Part shown: one piece after another, positions 22,529 to 34,160 of the stretch
Layout: every line of letters starts with the position of its first letter
Numbering within the stretch: position 1 is the first letter of the stretch
DNA from: Auriscalpium vulgare
Taxonomy: Eukaryota > Basidiomycota > Agaricomycetes > Russulales > Auriscalpiaceae
Direction of reading: 5' to 3'
Assembly: GCA_019915015.1 (NCBI GenBank)
Contig: JAHBBC010000020.1
Span: forward strand, 124,001 to 188,000
Length of the DNA stretch: 64,000 nt
Notes under the pieces: generated by a model
What the model was told of the DNA's origin: nothing
Seen by the model: the letters and a program-made list of their open reading frames with translations, nothing else
The model's database searches: none
Position numbers and translations under genes: made by a program

Positions 22529-24487
22529 GGCGTTCTCAAATTTGAGATTGATGTGGTGTCGTGTCGTCGGTGCAGCAGAGGGAAAGACAGGTGAACAGCA
22601 AGCAGCACAGCGCGACTCGTCACCACGACACGTCGCCACGGTCACCTGATCATCCCGCCACAAAGCAAACACAGACAAATACCCGGGCGCCAGGCCGTCG
22701 CTTTTCAGTTCGCAGCCTCTGTCTTCCATGTCCATATTGGCATCCTTCCGCCCGTGCTCGATGAGCATCACTGCGCCCGCTTCCCCTTGCAGGAGACAGA
22801 CACCAAGGGTTAGCTATGCAACCACTAGCGGGTAAGCAGCCCATTCTCGCCCGCGATTTTGACTCATTCTCAGTCTCTACTCGTCGTTCAGATCCCTCCC
22901 CCCGTTCGATGTACGCGCATCCTGCGCGCGCGCCGCCCGTGTCGCCCACCAGTCTATGTTCTTGATATGCAGCCGGTCCTCTTGCAGACTCGGAGGTGCG
23001 TTCCCTCCGTGTCTTTGCAGGAGCAGCTGCTAACGCACTTGCATGCGCGCAGATTCACCGCCAGGCGCTCACGCACGCCCATTGTAACATTCATATCGCC
23101 GCCGTCTACCGTGCACCTTACCGCATCCACCGTCTCGCCCACGTATGCCAGTCAGTCGGACTGGAAAGCTCAACCTCAAACTTCCCACTCTCGCTCGGCG
23201 CTGCGGTGCGACTATCGGTGCTCCTCGACTCGGGGCGCGGGTGCAGTTTGCGCAGGCGGAGTGACGTCTGCGTGCGTGATGCTGCCGCCCTGCCTCATCT
23301 CACCCTCGCGTTCGCTCGGACGCCTCCTTGCCGGAGTTAGGCACGAAATGAGCAGCCTGACAGCGTGCTGTGAGTTCTGCCCAGGTATGCTACCTCTTCT
23401 CTCCGCGATTTTGACCCGTTCTCATCTATTCATCGTGCAGTTTCGCCACCGTCGTCATACTTTTTTCTCCCGCGCCTACCGCCTGTGCTGCTACGCCCGT
23501 ACATGCGCTCGATTGACAGCTGGCCCGCTGACAGAGGTAAGGCTCGTTTCTTCCATTTATTCATTTGCCTCGGCGGCCGCTGATGCATGCCACGCGTGCA
23601 GACCCGCGACCCGGCGCACTCCCGGCGCTCACCCCACGTCTACTGCGACAGCCAATTTTGCCGCTGTGCACTTTATGGAACCCGCCGTCGCGCGCACGCA
23701 TGCCAGTCAGGCTGATGCATGAAGCTCGAGCATTAGCTTCCCAACAAGTTCCGCTGTTGCTCATGGGGCCTGTTCCACCTGCTGGGAGAGAAGAGAATGC
23801 GATGCATTGTGCCGCGGGGCCGCCGTGCGCCGCAGTACGACCTGTGTACCATTTCCCTCCGCTTGGCTCCGTCCGAGATCTGCTGGCGGCGCGGACGCGG
23901 CGGTCGTGCAGTAGACGGGGTCGAGATGACAGTGGGCGTGTGGTGCGCGTCCGGGCGCGGCGTGCGCAATCTGCGTCGACGAGCTGATGAATGAGCGGCT
24001 GCTAGGGAGAGGGCGGGGAGAGAAGGGGGCAAACACGTACCGCTAACCTTCTCGTCAAACTAACGCTTTTACTTAGCATAGGCTAGGGTCGAAGATGCTG
24101 ACGAGAGCACTGTCGGCCGTTCGTGGTGATTCAACAGTCAGCGGGAGGAACCTACACAGACAGTAGAGGTGAATGCACTGCGCTCGGCGTCTGCCGCATC
24201 CCGCGGTTTGGAATGGGATCCACTGGCTGCAAAGCAAAGGTGCGTCTCTTTGAAACGCGTGCCTGGTGCTCTGATTTTGAACTGTGTTTAGGGCGGTAAT
24301 GAAGTCAGTGCTAGCGCACAGAGCAAAAGCCCGCACCCCACAATAACAGCTAAGGTTACATAGAGCAGGACAGCCTACGTTTGTAGCAGAGCAGCCACTG
24401 CATTGTAGCGAAAACATGTTGAACGCGCATATACTCATACGGCTCGTTGCATACGCAAGATGTTGAAAGCAACCTGCCCCCCGCAAT
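22529..24487. other. GC-rich spacer with short repeated relics
   Basis: No complete gene. Segments at about 22900-23300, 23550-23720 and 23820-24000 resemble each other and 49900-50300 and 52090-52550; one frame shows RLSVLLDSGRG against RLSVLIDSGNG. Bases 24120-24170 repeat an F-box upstream segment (CAGCGGGAGGAACC) in the plus orientation. Confidence 0.4.
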
Positions 24488-26005
24488 TCATATCCTCCGC
24501 AGCATATCGACCCTACTCATCCTCAGCCTCGGTACCACCTCCCTCAGCCTGCGCACCTGCGCATCGTCCACCTCGCACCTTACCATTATGAGCTTCCCAA
24601 GCTCGTAACCCGCGCCCGCGCGCCTCTCCAGACCTAGCGCCAGCTCGTTCCAATCCACGCCCATGCCGCAGTCGACGTCGCAGAGCTCGAGCTTGGCGAG
24701 CGCGGGGAGGAATCCTGCGGGCGCCGCTGCGAGCGCTGCGCAGAACCTCGGCGCCGCGCTGCCCGTGACTGTGAGACTGCACAACCCGCCCGCACACCGC
24801 AGCGCCTCAGGCCATGGGTCGTATTTCCCCTCGCAGCCCACTTCGAGCGACTCGAGGTTCGCCGATGCGAGCGCCGCCAACGCCCGCGAAGCCAGGCCCT
24901 GCTCAACGAGAACGCATACTAAGGACGTCGTGTCATCCCGCGTCCACATAACAAAGGCAGTTTTGGTTCCCGGGACATCCGGCAGGATCCTGATGCGCAC
25001 GATGGGTTCCGAGGGGGCGTCGACACATGCGCTGGCGGCGCGGAAAAGTGCAGGCAGGTCCGCGGCCATGCCCCCGCGAACGCCCACGATGCCCAAGACC
25101 CTGGCTGTCACAGGCAGCGCAACGGTCTCAAGAATGTGCGCCGCGCTGGCGACAGTGGTGCTGATTCTTAGCTGCCGCAGGTTGGCCAGTACGACGACGG
25201 GCCGCGACGCCGCGCGGAGGTCGAGGAGCTTGAGGTCCAGCTCGAGTCGCTCTAGGGCGGGAATGCCGCGTAGCGCCGCGAACATCTCCACGGCCTCAGC
25301 GTGGTCCATTCGCCTCTCCTTCTGCGTGATGTCGAGCGACGTGAGATGTGTGAGGGGGAGCGAGGTCCATGGCAGCGGCGCGCGCGTCTGCAAGCGCAAG
25401 TGGCGCAGAGCGGGCGCACCGGTGGTGCCGCCGAGTAGGCCTTCCGGGATGATGGGTGGTCTCGTCTGAATTTTGCCCATGAGATAATTGAGATCAAGCG
25501 TGCGGAGAAGCGGGGCTGGCGTGCATATCTTGCGGATGTGGGCATCACTGGCGATCAGACGCAGTGCGCGTGCGCGTGCAAGATTGGCGGAGAGGAAATC
25601 GAGTTCCGCCTTTGTCGGGTAGACGATTGTCACTCGATGTGGCGTCGTGATTGCAAGCGATGCATCTTGCGCACGGGAGAGGAAGGTGTCGGCCCAACGG
25701 GCGCCCAGTACGAATGGCACGGTGATGTTGGATGCCCACAAGGACGCGTCTTCAAGAGCGACTCCCCTCCACCGCTGGCAAACATGAGTGGCTGTGATCC
25801 ATCCCAAACCGCCCCGGTCTTCAGATTGTTTGGCAGAGGGCCGGGGTTCGTCGATGGAGGAGAGGATAAAGAAAATTCGACAGAGGATCTCGGGTGGGAT
25901 GCGGATGACGGGGACCAGGGCGTTGTGCTGCGCAGCGTCTTGGCCGGCAGCGGTTTTGCTCTCATCGACGGAGTCTATGTTCTGAGCGCCAGCGATTGTG
26001 GACAT
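24488..26005 (-). CDS. F-box-like protein C with LRR-like tail
   Basis: Predicted 505 aa in one frame. The F-box begins near residue 33 (IRIPPEILCRIFFILSS), followed by ATHVCQRWRGVALED and LWASN, then leucine-rich repeat-like sequence and the family tail (APAGFLPALAKLELCDVDC, LERRAGAGYELGK, CEVDDAQVRRLREVVP). The start at 26005 (MSTIAGAQN) matches gene B. The frame stays open further upstream, but that part looks like a 5' UTR intron: GTGAGT near 26067 and TTTTCAG just before CGACCGTCATG. Probable SCF substrate adaptor. Confidence 0.85.
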   Translation of the reverse strand: MSTIAGAQNIDSVDESKTAAGQDAAQHNALVPVIRIPPEILCRIFFILSSIDEPRPSAKQSEDRGGLGWITATHVCQRWRGVALEDASLWASNITVPFVLGARWADTFLSRAQDASLAITTPHRVTIVYPTKAELDFLSANLARARALRLIASDAHIRKICTPAPLLRTLDLNYLMGKIQTRPPIIPEGLLGGTTGAPALRHLRLQTRAPLPWTSLPLTHLTSLDITQKERRMDHAEAVEMFAALRGIPALERLELDLKLLDLRAASRPVVVLANLRQLRISTTVASAAHILETVALPVTARVLGIVGVRGGMAADLPALFRAASACVDAPSEPIVRIRILPDVPGTKTAFVMWTRDDTTSLVCVLVEQGLASRALAALASANLESLEVGCEGKYDPWPEALRCAGGLCSLTVTGSAAPRFCAALAAAPAGFLPALAKLELCDVDCGMGVDWNELALGLERRAGAGYELGKLIMVRCEVDDAQVRRLREVVPRLRMSRVDMLRRI

Positions 26006-26143
26006 GACGGTCGCTGAAAAGAAAGGTCTGTCATCCCACGAACCGCAGAAAGAAACGTCACTCACGCCGGCGCCTTGCTCCATGTCGAGCTTGTCGAATC
26101 CTCCACAGGTGTCGGCGTTTGAGTGGTACTGTAACAGCCGCGC

Positions 26144-26181
26144 AGCCGAAAAAATATCTTCGCCAAGTCGACTGGTCAGCC
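26144..26181 (+). promoter_or_regulatory. Conserved F-box upstream block, gene C
   Basis: Contains AGCCGAAAAAATATCTTCGC and CCAAGTCGACTGGTCAGCC, matching the blocks upstream of B and D. It starts 139 bases upstream of the C start codon. A second shared block (GGTCAGCGGGAGGAACC) lies further up at about 26308-26325. Confidence 0.5.
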
Positions 26182-26818
26182 AAATCGCACCATCGTACTA
26201 CCAGATGGGCACACCTTCAGATTATAGGCGCACTTCAGCACAAGGCAGTGTTTGGGGTCAGAGATGCTGGAGATAGGAGTGGATGCCTTCGTGTTCCTTC
26301 GCGAACGGTCAGCGGGAGGAACCACAAAAAGTAAAAGTGAACGCACGTATGCCTCATGTGCCTTTCCTTGCGTGCGTGCGCAGTCTCCTCGCGGCGAACC
26401 GAGCCTTGGCGGTGGATGGGTGTCGCCCGATCGTCACCGATGTGTCGTTAAAGTGTCGTTCATCTGCGCGGTGCCGGCATCGATGGAGGCGTGTCCAAGC
26501 GTTGCTGGCTATGAACGACGTTGAAGGTACTTAGGTAGATGGAGGCTGGAGGCTACTTTGGTGCTCACGAGAGGAGAGCAGGTGACCTGGTTATCGACGC
26601 CGGAAATTCGTCGAGCTGCAGTTATCTACGCATTTAGGTTGACATCAAGGGAGCTAGCATTCATGGGCAAAGGAAAACGCATATGTGTACATCCCGCTCG
26701 CAATTTGGTTGCAATTTAGTGAACGCGCCCGGCATCAAAGAATGTGGGCACAACTTGTTATTGAGAACAAAATGCGACTCGATACAGAGGCGGCGAGAGC
26801 AAGAGAACGTACACAGCT

Positions 26819-27813
26819 TCAAATGAAAAAACACCCTTTGGTCAACCACTGAATAAGACCGAGCCGCCCCATTTCTTCCTGCTGTGCTCGCACGGCCTGC
26901 TCCCTTAGGAGGACGGCCTTCTCCCTTAAGTCAACGGTATCGAGCCGATCCTTGTGTGTGGCTTCGCGCGCCGCGTCGAGGCTATCAATCCTCTTCGTCC
27001 ACTCCGCACGGTCGATGACGAGCTGCTCCTCCCAGCGGACGAGGCGCGCCTCCCAGCGGACGAGGTGCGCCTCCCAGCGGACGAGGTGCTCACGGAGGAA
27101 GTCGTCCGTCCGCACATTGTGTTCCGAGTCGGCGTCCCGCGTCGCCTGCTCCTTCCAATCCTTCCGTTGGACGGTAAGACGCTCCTCCCTACGGATGACG
27201 TCGGCCATACGCTCCTGGTGTTCAATGTTAAGCTACGTCTCGCGCTGGGTCAATGCGGCCGCACTCACAGTGACGGCGGATTCACGCTGTTCGAGCGTGA
27301 GCTCGCCCTGCACGCGCTCGTCGACGGGGTTATGCCGCTGATTGATCTGTGCGGCCTGGGTCCCGTCGGCGTCGGGGGCGTCGGGGGTGTCGTCTGCGTT
27401 GGGGGCGTCGTCGGCGTCGGGGGCGTCGTCGGCGTCGGGGACATTGTCGGCGTCGGGGGCGTTGTCGGCACCGTGGGCGTTGTGGGTGTCGTCGGCCTCG
27501 TTGCCCTCGTTGCCCTCATTGGCGTCGATGGCCTGGTTGGCAAAACCGGCTAGAATCTCCTCAAGGTCCTGTGTGACCCGTCGACGTGAAGAAGTAGGGG
27601 AACCTGAAAACAGCGTGAATTGCATACTGACGGAGAAGATAATGAGATGCGCATACCGTGTGCGCTTCCCTCGATGGGCATGCCCTGGCTGGACAGGCCC
27701 GACGACTCCGTGAGGCCTGGTGACGACTGCTCGCCATCTGTAGATGACGAGGCAATGCTGGGTGCGTTGGGAAGTGGCGGAGAGCCGGAGAGCGGAGACG
27801 TGGGCGCAGACAT
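26819..27813 (-). CDS. Acidic-repeat and coiled-coil protein K2
   Basis: Predicted 295 aa, paralogue of K1. Exons 27657-27813, 27269-27603 and 26819-27214 have the same borders and phases as K1 (exon 1 has exactly the same length, 157 nt). The acidic region is shorter and made of simple DADDAPDADDAPNADDTPDA repeats, with GC-rich minisatellite DNA beneath. The coiled coil keeps the LVRWEAH/LVRWEAR/LVRWEEQ units but lacks the second 25-residue block of K1; near the end it has an extra REKAVLLREQAV turn. Conservation of frame despite repeat-length change suggests both copies are, or were recently, functional. Confidence 0.8.
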
Positions 27814-27891
27814 CTTGGTCGTTGACTGACGATGTTGGCGGCGACGAGGACGGCGAGGACCATTAGGAAACACATGGGGTACTTTTATACG

Positions 27892-27899
27892 CAAGATCT
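27892..27899 (-). promoter_or_regulatory. TATA box of gene K2
   Basis: TATAAAAG on the minus strand, 79 bases upstream of the K2 start, at the position equivalent to the K1 box. Confidence 0.65.
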
Positions 27900-28199
27900 C
27901 GACTGTGTCGGGTTTGGCCAGCATGAGGGTCGATAATGAAAGCGGCGGTCGCTGGCAGCTCCAAATGGATGGATATATTCGAAGCTCTTCAAGCTTCAAG
28001 CTACAAGCCTGTCACTGAATGTGACCTCCTCTGGGAAAATCGATCATGGTGGGATGCATCCGCCGCCGCATTCGGCAAACCCCACTGTAGGGGCAGCGCG
28101 TTGCGCCTGCCACCGCCGACCAACCGCGTCCAGCTGACGGCGTCGCAGCATTAAGCGGGTCATTCGCATCGCGGTCGCCCAACGTCCAAGAGCGCAAGA

Positions 28200-28715
28200 G
28201 CCGTTCATCCAGGATGTTTTCATCGGAGGAGCTTACGAGCGGCTTGGAGGGCACTGTATCTTATCAGAGCAGAGACATGACGGTGTGGTACGTCCATCGT
28301 GGATCATGCTCTTGTCGAAATGCTCATGTTCACGCTGCCAGGCCCCAATCCCCCGTCTTCGCCCAAGCTTCTCGAGACGCTGCTTGGCGGGCACCTCAGG
28401 ACGAACGGAACTTGTCCTCCCAGTGTGTCAAGTCTGCCTCTGATCTACGCTGCCACTCATGCACAGTTATTTAGTGACGGTGCGAGATCAACCCTGCAGT
28501 CGGCTACAGCAACCAGCGCGAGCATCGAGTGCAAAATTACGGCTCGCCCACTTCTCTAGCAATGGGGTGACGAACTGGAGGAAACGACAGAGATCCCCTG
28601 AAGCCGTTACGCCCGGGGTGGACGACATCATCGCTCGCCGCCGCATGCAACTCCAGCACGTCTCATGTCGATCATTCCATCTCAAATCGAATGGTGTCCC
28701 CTCCTGGAGCAGCTC
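28200..28715 (-). repeat. Duplicated relic segment D4, right copy
   Basis: Reverse match of 10919-11480. The minus strand reads MMSSTPGVTASG and FLQFVTPLLEKW. Not a complete gene. Confidence 0.5.
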
Positions 28716-30623
28716 GACGTCCCACCTGAGCAATCGCAAGACCTGTCAGAAGATCATCGCTTCAACAGTCGGTCGACCCCGCCTCAGCTTGCTGCACAAA
28801 CGCCGACCACAGACGACGTACCATCTCCGTTGATGTTTTCCCGTCCTTCCCAACATTCGGCAGTATCGATCTTGGCCCTGCGGTGTCTCTGACCATCTTG
28901 GCCTGCGCTGGAGGCGCATCCACCGGTCGGCATTGATACCGCGCTCGAACGTCTCGTCTTGCGGAGGAGGCAGCGTCCGGCGTCGTGAAAAACGAGCAGG
29001 GAGATGGAGATCGCGGTACTGGCGTACAGTCCGGAGGGTGGTTTCCGTGCGCGGGCAAAGATCCTGCCAGTGGCAGTGGTGGGCAGGCGCGTCTTCACGG
29101 CCGCTGTCTCGTCTCAGGCTCTCCAGGACGCAAACTCACTGACCATCGGCAGATCGTGCTCCCGCACTCCATACGTCCTATCCAACCGAACACACGCGCG
29201 GTATGTCTCCGCCTCTTCTTCGCGCACGATCCCGTCCTAGAGCTCATCTTCGTGTGCACATCCAGCATCCAACGCGCGCCCGCTCCGAACTTCATCGGCC
29301 AAATGAATCGCGGGAGTCGCGCGAATTCCGCCAACTGCCGCTCCTCTAGCGCCATGAGATACGCACGGCGCGCCGCGCGCCCAGCGCAGACGGAGTACAA
29401 TCTGCCTCGATGTAAGGTGCGCATCATGAATGCACTCTTCTCCCCGCACTGGCCGACCAACATATACAGTCACTATCCCGGCCCGGGTACGCAATACGCA
29501 TGAAGATACCTAAGTACGGTGGTGACGACACTGTAGACGCTGCTGTTTGTCGCTGTTTGGCACGCATGCCGACAAGTTGTCGCCGCCTGTCCACCCGACC
29601 CCGAGCTACTATATGTACACGCACCGTCTCCGCCCCGCCCTGCGACCCGTGCTGTTGTCCATCCCTGGGGAAACTGTTCTAGCTCCAGTGTGTGCGCCGT
29701 TTTCGCAAGCTCTCCTGCACGCATACTCACTAAACACCGGCAGCTCGCACCTCCGCGCCTTGTCAACCTGGCCAACCGACACGCACGAGTACCGGAGCCC
29801 ATGGCTGTTGCACGCGGCTAGTCTGCGCGCGGACGGCGGGCGTCAAGTTCAAAAGTCTGTATGCCAAAGGAACGGGAACGGAGTACGCACAGGCTTCTCC
29901 ACCAAAGGACCATGGGCAACTTGCGCACGCCCTCCTTCATCCGGGTACGCAGCACTAGTACATATCGACCAACCGCCAGCCGACGAGGAGCACACGCCCA
30001 ACTACACCGCAGTCTGCCCCGCGTGCGCGCAGGAACGAGCCCATCGATCTTGGGCTGGGTTGGATTCTGCCCGACCCACGCATCCACGAGCGCTGCTGCT
30101 GCTCGTAGATCCCGCGCTCTCCAACACACACAGAACGTGGGCCATATCCACGTCTATGCCCTGCCAGGCGCGCTATGTATAACGTGAGCATCACGCTCGC
30201 GTGCACTGGCCGACCAGCATATACTTATGGTCATGACGCGCAAAGAGTGCCATCCAATGCGATATGAGGACATCATCACCATCACTGCTTCCCGCGACAT
30301 TGTCAACACGTCTCCTACGCCGATCAGCCTTGCGGATGCCCTGGCAAACATCGAGTAGATCCTAGAATGGAAGAAGGCTCGGAGACGTATATCCTGGCCC
30401 GCGCCCCCGGTACATACGCAATACGTCCGGCCGCCAGAAACATATCTGTAGGAAGTCAGGCCCTTGGTACCCGGTGAAGCGCTGAAGCTGAAGCTCTCCA
30501 CGCTGGGAAAGATACAACGGACGCGGTGCACACACCGGGCCCCCGCTCTGCGAATGCGAACTTCAACTGTTGTCGCCCCGCCCCGCCCGGCGTCCAACCG
30601 GACCCACTGCACGCCCCGACAGT
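28716..30623. other. Spacer with decayed repeated segments
   Basis: No complete gene. Several short segments recur within it (for example HWPTNIYSHYPGPG-like frames at about 29450 and 30210-30410, and ACTCAC...CGGCAG segments near 29135 and 29728). Confidence 0.35.
29270..29518 (+). repeat. Direct repeat, copy 1
   Basis: Nearly identical to 33303-33540 in the same orientation, from CGCGCGCCCGCTCCGAAC to CGCAATACGCATGAA. It carries no complete gene. Confidence 0.8.
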
Positions 30624-33301
30624 GCGTCAAGGATTTGGTTTCATGATGGCGTGAAGCTCATATAAGTATCATAGCTTGAATCGGAGGGGCCGAAGGGTAA
30701 GGTGCGGCACCGCGGGCGTCTCACTTCACGGTCTTACTCGGCGGTGGCCGCAGACCCACTTGACCTCCTATCATCCACGACTCCTAACCTACAGTGAGTC
30801 CCTCGCATTCAAATTGCCTTGATACCTCTATCTCATACGTCCATTAGTGAACTATAGCCTACCTACACTCTCGCAACACGCTGCATCGACTTGACACGCG
30901 GACAATTCGCCACCAAAATTGTAAAAACATCGTATCCGCACCGGACGTCTCAACATTGGTTCATCAGATATTCATTTGTTCAGTTAATCTCGTCATGGCT
31001 ATTCCCTCTTCGTATCCCAGGGAGTTTTCCGATCGAGCACAGAAGGCAATGAACAACAAAACCTCCGCTCAGGTGAGTTTCTCGGCTTACTGTACGCTGA
31101 TTCACTTACCATGATATCCCACAGATCACAAAGCTAGCCGGACAAGGCTCGCTTCTTGCTCTCCACGTCCTCGTCTCTACCCCGCCTCGTCAATGCGCCG
31201 ACTTGCTTTCCGCCTACTGTTCCTTCCTCCAAGATTCCGAGCGGCCAGACCCGCACCTCCTTTCTGCGCAGAATGGAGGAGTGCGCGACGCGGTCGACCG
31301 CGCGTGCTACTGCATCATAGGCGTGCGCCAGGTGCTCTACGGGATGGCGAAGGTGCCTCGGGATCGCGACATGGCGCGCAAGTTGACACCCCTGATCGCT
31401 GCATGGACCGGCACCTACCAATGGATCGTCTACGTCTACGAGCTCCACCGCGCGGACGCTACCTTACCCCCGATAACGGACATCTGCATGAAGACTATGA
31501 TGTGTGCCCTCGCGTGGGACGAGATGAAAGACCAAGTCACGCAGACGCCCGGCATCGTGGCGTTCACGGCCTCGGTCTGGATGCACGGAGATCTCACGCC
31601 CAACCTGCCCTCGCCAGCGTCGGTGTTGTGCCTCGCCGCCATCCTAGACGACCTCCCGCCGTCCGCCGAGCGCGGGGTCCGCGACGCAGCCGCGCCCCGC
31701 GTCGTCGCCGCGCGGCTGACCCGCCATCTGCGCATCGCGGCCAAGACGCTCCTGTCCGCGCCGTCCCACACCTCCGCGTACCTGCAACTTCTCTGCGGGT
31801 TGGGGCGTGCGGATCCCGAGATGCGGGAGGCCCTGTGCGCCGCGGGTATCGTGCGCACGCTGACGAAAGCCGTCGTGCGCGTGTCTGTGTCCATGCGCGA
31901 CTTGCGCCGGGACCGTGACGCCCAAACCCAGTCTGAGCTTCTCAATATGCGGCACGTCGGGCTGTTCCTCGTCACCCGCTTCATCGACGCCGGCACCGGC
32001 GTCGACGCCGTTCGGGACTGCGTGCGCGCGGGCATCCTCACGGCGTGCCTCAACTTTGGCGCGGATCTCCACGCCCTGCCGACGCGCGTGCAGACGACGG
32101 CGCTTATCCAGACGCTGTTGAGCGATATTCTCCTGCGCTACGTGCTCTTCCGGTCCGTCACAGAGGCTGTCTGTCAGTCGCTGCGCGCCCTGCAATCCAC
32201 ACACCCGGAGGCCCACTTTGCTGACGCGCAGCTGCAACAAAGATGGGATTTCTTGGGCGTGCTCGCCCGGTCTCTGGAGGTCGGCATAGAGCAGATAGAG
32301 AGCCAAGCATCGCGGTCAAGAGCAACATGCGCCAATGTATGTACTGTGCTACTGCGTTGGATCTTGCTCAGTGTCAGCTAGTGTCTGGTAACCGGAAGGA
32401 AGGCATCGTTCAAGCGGTGCTCAAGGTGTCATTCGTTCTTCTACTGTTCAATCCAGTGTCAGAAGGCAGCATGGGAGGCGAAACACAAAGCTGAATGCCC
32501 ACAATATTCACGCCGTAGGTGACACACACTGGTACGGCCCGTGCATATCTCTGACGGTTTCATTACCAGACTACCTCGCTCCTATTCTCATAAACAGCGA
32601 CGCCAGTCTTCAGAAGGCAAGAGTCGCAGTCGATGCAAGACGTTGTGTCCCAGAACTGCGCATCTATGCTGCACAGAGGTTTTTCAACATCCCACTGTGC
32701 AGTCTCGCGGTCTATCTAGACTACACAAAAGCGTTGAAACCGGAGTGCGCGCTTGGGAACCTGTTTGTCAACAACGGTGAACGGCGGGCGCATCCGATGG
32801 AACACGAGGGTAGTGACTATCGCGCGTCTACCACTATCCGGTATAAAATTCAGCTCGGAGAGTACGTGGAGGTCTGGACTCTCAAAGTCGCGTCTCTGTG
32901 GTCTGAAGATGAGGTGGGGGGAGATATTCCAGAGCAGGTGCGTCGCTGGCAGCCTTCCTTTCGCTAGGAAAAATCTTGATGATTATGCTTCGTAGGGCGA
33001 CAGTGAACTTGATATCCGCGACGCCTTGGATGACGTCGCCGAGCGAGTCAGTCATATCGTGGTGAGGACGCATACCGGCAGCCTGAGCTCTTAGAAGGAA
33101 TATGTTACTGGAAAAATCGGTACATGAATATGTCGCGGCGGATGTTCGCCGTTCTCTATTTTGTATGTATATTGTACAGCTGGTAATGCAATCTATTTCC
33201 ATTGTCCCTATGCTATCCGTACACGACGATGCACGTCTTCCCGCCGAGGCCAGACGAGAATGCAGCGCGCCCCAACATGCCGATCAGCAATCATCACACC
33301 T
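30624..33301 (+). repeat. Inverted segmental duplication D2, right copy
   Basis: Reverse match of 4559-7215, carrying MYND gene M5. Confidence 0.85.
30995..33094 (+). CDS. MYND-type zinc finger protein M5
   Basis: Predicted 629 aa, close paralogue of M2. Exons: 30995-31072 (MAIPSSYPREFSDRAQ), 31125-32336, 32382-32514, 32570-32937, 32996-33094; every phase matches M2. The finger is split after CAN by a 45 nt intron (GTATGT to CTAG) and continues FKRCSRCHSFFYCSIQC, HKAEC. Exons 3-5 are nearly identical to M2, while the first half of exon 2 differs at many codons and by small indels. Probable protein-interaction factor; partner unknown. Confidence 0.85.
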
Positions 33302-33302
33302 T

Positions 33303-33540
33303 TCCAACGCGCGCCCGCTCCGAACTTCATCGGCCAAATGAATCGCGGGAGGCACGCGAATTCCGCCAATTGCCGCTCCTCTAGCGCCATGAGATACGCA
33401 CGGCGCGCCGCGCGCCCAGCGCAGACGGAGTACAATCTGCCTCGATGTTAGGTGCGCATCATGAACGCACTCTTCTCCCCGCACTGGCCGACCGACATAT
33501 ACAGTTTCTATCCCGGCCCGGGTACGCAATACGCATGAAT
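33303..33540 (+). repeat. Direct repeat, copy 2
   Basis: Second copy of 29270-29518, fused directly to the end of duplication D2. Confidence 0.8.
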
Positions 33541-34160
33541 ATCCCTAGGCCTTCGTGCGCCCCGCCTGCGCTAGATGTATTTCCACAAACTCCTCTCCGG
33601 AACGACGCAATCACCCCGTCGCCCCGCGCTAACTCAGCTGGACAGATAAATTACAGGCGAAGCATCTGTGAGCTGCTCGCACATCTTTTCGCTTTGTCTG
33701 ACGAGTATATTTCCTTTTCGCGCTGTCTGCGAGGCTGCACCCGGTGAGGCGCAACGGGCCAACCGGCGAGAAGCAGATGTCTGCGCGATCCGTCCTGCTG
33801 AGAGGATTATGTTGCAGCCAACGGCGGAAATCTTCGACCCCGGACACCTTGGTCCTATTTCCTTCATATGCATATATAGGCGGTCCGAGTCATGCCTTCT
33901 GTGCACCAACACATTTAACCAGACGATAAGAAACACAAGGACGTCGTCCTCTTCTCCACAAATATAGGCATTGTGTTCCTCGCTGACTTCTTGCGCACGC
34001 ATCGCCGCCACGAATTGTCAAATTCAAATACCACGTCGAGGGTGAACACATACACTCCTGTCCTATGGATGACTTGCCCGACGCGATGCGCTGGTCCGTA
34101 TTGTTCCGTAAGATACCTGCATCATGAGGACGTATCAGTGCATACTCATACAGCGTGAAA
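33541..34160. other. Spacer
   Basis: No gene recognised between the direct repeat and the F-box tail fragment. Confidence 0.35.

Larger units (their letters stand above)
26595..28300 (-). repeat. Inverted segmental duplication D3, right copy
   Basis: Reverse match of 7270-9175, carrying gene K2. At about 28300 the match passes directly into the D4 segment, which on the left side lies 2 kb away, so the block order changed after duplication. Confidence 0.8.

Noticed and set aside
22859..23722. Open frame of 287 codons on the plus strand
   Set aside because: No conserved motifs, and the segments within it recur elsewhere in other frames; likely chance in GC-rich DNA.
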